In this document: in pieces, positions 41,042 to 42,666 of the stretch | Numbering within the stretch: the stretch's first letter is position 1 | How the letters are laid out: every line of letters begins with the position of its first letter | Source of the DNA: an uncultured Arthrobacter sp. | GTDB lineage: Bacteria; Actinomycetota; Actinomycetes; Actinomycetales; Micrococcaceae | Assembly: GCA_937873245.1 (NCBI GenBank) | Contig: CALMVY010000073.1 | Location: forward strand, 1-42,666 | Length of the DNA stretch: 42,666 bases | Reading direction: 5' to 3' | Notes under the pieces: generated by a model | What the model saw: only the letters and a program-made list of their open reading frames with translations | Databases searched by the model: none | Told to the model about the DNA's origin: nothing | Made by a program: the position numbers and the translations under genes

Positions 41042-41953
41042 CTAGTTGACGGCGGTGCGGGAGCCGCAGGAGAGCAGGTAGTTGCGGGTGCGCTTGGCGA
41101 TGGGCATCGGGACGTCGAAGGCGACGGGGTACATGTCCTGTTCCACGATGCCAAAGATCGGGCGGTTCAGCGCCTCGACGGCCTCGATGACGGCGCGCAG
41201 GTCCGGCAGGCCGTTCGGCGGTTCTGTCATGACGCCCGCCAGGTTGGCGGCGGCCCAGGTCATGTTTTGCTCGTTGACTTGTTGGAGGATGTCCGGGTTG
41301 ATCTGCTTGAGGTGCAGGTAGCCGATCCGGTCCGGGTAGTTCTTGATCAGCTCCAGGCTGGAGGCGCCGCAGTACTCGGCGTGCCCGGTGTCCAGGCAGA
41401 GATTGAGGTACTGGCCGTCCGTGGCGGCGAGCAGGGTCTCGATGTCCTCCTGCGCGCCGACGTGGGAGTCCGCGTGGGAGTGGAACTGCTGCTTCAGGCC
41501 GAAGTCTTCCAGCAGGGTCTTGCCGAGCCGGTTGTGTCCGGCGAAGAGGTCGGCCCATGCCTTTTCGGTGAGCTCGCCGCTCTCCACCGCCTCGCCGGTG
41601 ACGTCGTCGCGCCACATCGCGGGGATGACCACCATGTGCTCCCCGCCCATCGCGGCGGTGAGTTCGGCGACCTTGCGGGCCGGCTCCCAGGCGGTTTCCC
41701 ACTGGTCCAGGCCGCGGTGGAAGGCGGTGAACACGGTGCCGGCGGAGATCTGCAGGTCGCGGGCCTTGAGCTCCTCGGCGAGCCGTGCGGGGTCGGTGGG
41801 CAGGTAGCCGTAGGGGCCGAGTTCGATCCACTTGTAGCCGGATTCGGCCACCTCGTCCAGGAAGCGTTCCCACGGCGTCTGCTGCGGGTCGTCCGGGAAC
41901 CAGACGCCCCAGGAGTCCGGCGCGGTGCCGATGATCAGCTTGTTCTCAGTCAT
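41042..41953 (-). CDS. iolE: myo-Inosose-2 dehydratase
   Basis: A 303-residue TIM-barrel lyase that dehydrates scyllo-inosose to 3D-(3,5/4)-trihydroxycyclohexane-1,2-dione. The diagnostic start GTAPDSWGVWFPDD (9-22), ESGYKWIELGPYGYLP, FHSHADSHVG, CLDTGHAEYCG and HLKQINP carry the metal ligands. AAGGAAG lies 11 nt before the ATG. Between mmsA (31 nt upstream) and iolG. Length matches the family. Confidence 0.93.
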   Translation of the reverse strand: MTENKLIIGTAPDSWGVWFPDDPQQTPWERFLDEVAESGYKWIELGPYGYLPTDPARLAEELKARDLQISAGTVFTAFHRGLDQWETAWEPARKVAELTAAMGGEHMVVIPAMWRDDVTGEAVESGELTEKAWADLFAGHNRLGKTLLEDFGLKQQFHSHADSHVGAQEDIETLLAATDGQYLNLCLDTGHAEYCGASSLELIKNYPDRIGYLHLKQINPDILQQVNEQNMTWAAANLAGVMTEPPNGLPDLRAVIEAVEALNRPIFGIVEQDMYPVAFDVPMPIAKRTRNYLLSCGSRTAVN

Positions 41954-41984
41954 GACAGCGTTGTCTTCCTTCTTGGGGCCGGAG

Positions 41985-42666
41985 TTAGTTGGACGGGAAG
42001 TTGTAGGAGGCGCCCGAGGCGTGGGTGGGTTCGGGCCAGCGGGACGTGACCACCTTGCCGCGGGTGTAGAAGGAGACGCCTTCGGGGCCGTAGATGTGCT
42101 TGTCGCCGAACAGCGAGGCCTTCCAGCCGCCGAAGGAGTGGTGTGCCACCGGCACGGGCAGCGGCACGTTGATGCCGATCATGCCCACGGTGACGGAGCG
42201 CTGGAACTTGCGGGCGTGGGCGCCGGAGGAGGTGAAGATCGCGGTGCCGTTGCCGTAGGGGTTGGAGTTGATCAGGGCGATGCCGGCGTCGAGGTCTTCC
42301 ACCCGGACCACCACCAGGACGGGGCCGAAGATTTCCTCGCTGTAGGCGGTCATTTCGGTCTTGACGTGGTCGATCACGGTGGGGCCCACCCAGAAGCCGT
42401 CTTCGTGGCCGGGGACCACGAGGTCGCGGCCGTCGACCACCATGGCGGCGCCGGCTGCTTCGGCTTCGGTGACGATCCGTACGATGCGTTCCTTGGAGGC
42501 CGGGGTGATGACCGGGCCCATTTCGGCGTCGGGGGCGGTGCCGTTGTTGACCTTGACGGCCAGGGCGCGTTCTTCGACTTTCTTGACGATCAGGTCCGCG
42601 GCGTCCCCGACGGCGACGGCGACGGAGATGGCCATGCAGCGTTCCCCGGCGGAGCCGAAGGCGGCG
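41985..42666 (-). CDS. mmsA: CoA-acylating methylmalonate/malonate-semialdehyde dehydrogenase, 5'-truncated by the window
   Basis: The last 227 or so residues of an aldehyde dehydrogenase-superfamily enzyme that oxidises malonic semialdehyde to acetyl-CoA, the last step of the inositol pathway (iolA). The segment FGSAGERCMAISVAVAVG carries the catalytic Cys in GERCMA. Other marks are GPVITPASKERI, TAYSEEIFGPVL, GMIGINVPLPVPVAHHSFGGWK and FYTRGKVVTSRW, all specific to MmsA. About 270 N-terminal residues, including the NAD-binding domain, lie beyond the right edge. It heads the iolE-iolG-iolH block as seen here. Confidence 0.93.
   Translation of the reverse strand, partial: AAFGSAGERCMAISVAVAVGDAADLIVKKVEERALAVKVNNGTAPDAEMGPVITPASKERIVRIVTEAEAAGAAMVVDGRDLVVPGHEDGFWVGPTVIDHVKTEMTAYSEEIFGPVLVVVRVEDLDAGIALINSNPYGNGTAIFTSSGAHARKFQRSVTVGMIGINVPLPVPVAHHSFGGWKASLFGDKHIYGPEGVSFYTRGKVVTSRWPEPTHASGASYNFPSN

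Overview
The window reads as chromosomal DNA from a high-GC actinobacterium, most likely Arthrobacter, Pseudarthrobacter or a close relative in the Micrococcaceae. The basis is the strongly GC-biased third codon positions, frequent GTG/TTG starts, dense 4-nt gene overlaps, and gene families typical of that group (DUF6318 lipoprotein, inositol genes with a GntR regulator, guanidino-compound ureohydrolase). I saw no rRNA, tRNA, transposase, integrase, phage gene or CRISPR array.

Layout. (a) 1-4600: a truncated GntR reading frame, a tandem-repeat/palindrome cluster, an old yellow enzyme, a zinc 2,3-butanediol dehydrogenase-type enzyme, and a translationally coupled pair of exported proteins (DUF6318 lipoprotein plus PKD-domain protein). 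(b) 4700-9660: a flavin split-barrel protein and a methyl-DNA-related group: vsr endonuclease, a 97-aa unknown, and convergent mcrB-mcrC. (c) 9700-16920: a small membrane protein, an asymmetric heterodimeric ABC exporter coupled to a hotdog thioesterase, and a MarR-regulated 14-TM efflux pump. (d) 17120-23730: a TPP-dependent decarboxylase-like enzyme coupled to an agmatinase/guanidinobutyrase-family ureohydrolase, an XRE-cupin regulator and a divergent sodium:solute symporter. Between them lies an AbiEi-like/DUF559 nuclease gene bracketed by two inverted copies of a small repeat element. (e) 23790-28850: an acidic small protein, a ferritin-VIT1 metal transporter overlapping a membrane-anchored matrixin-like protease, a LOG-family protein with a SRPBCC protein, and a class I glutamine-amidotransferase-like hydrolase. 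(f) 28860-42666: a myo-inositol catabolic region: GntR regulator, iolB, an ABC sugar importer with two dehydrogenases and a TIM-barrel isomerase, then (after an unrelated MFS/MarR pair) an iolH-like gene, iolG, iolE and a truncated mmsA/iolA.

How the parts work together. In region (f) the ABC importer would bring in inositol or a related sugar. IolG-type dehydrogenases oxidise it, IolE dehydrates the inosose, IolB isomerises 5-deoxyglucuronate, and MmsA closes the pathway to acetyl-CoA. The kinase IolC and hydrolase IolD are not in the window. An 11-base sequence is shared between the upstream regions of the GntR gene and the ABC operon; at the ABC operon it lies in a 9-bp-arm inverted repeat on the -35 box, a good candidate operator. 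In region (d) the decarboxylase, ureohydrolase and transporter fit uptake and breakdown of arginine or 4-guanidinobutyrate, with two palindromes just downstream of the symporter -10 box as the likely binding site of the XRE-cupin protein.

The less ordinary parts are the repeat-bracketed AbiEi/DUF559 gene with the small repeat family around it, the 32-bp tandem array next to a 33-bp perfect palindrome, the unusual N-terminus of McrB beside vsr and an unknown gene, and the candidate inositol and guanidino regulatory sites. I did not find clear evidence of an entirely new system.
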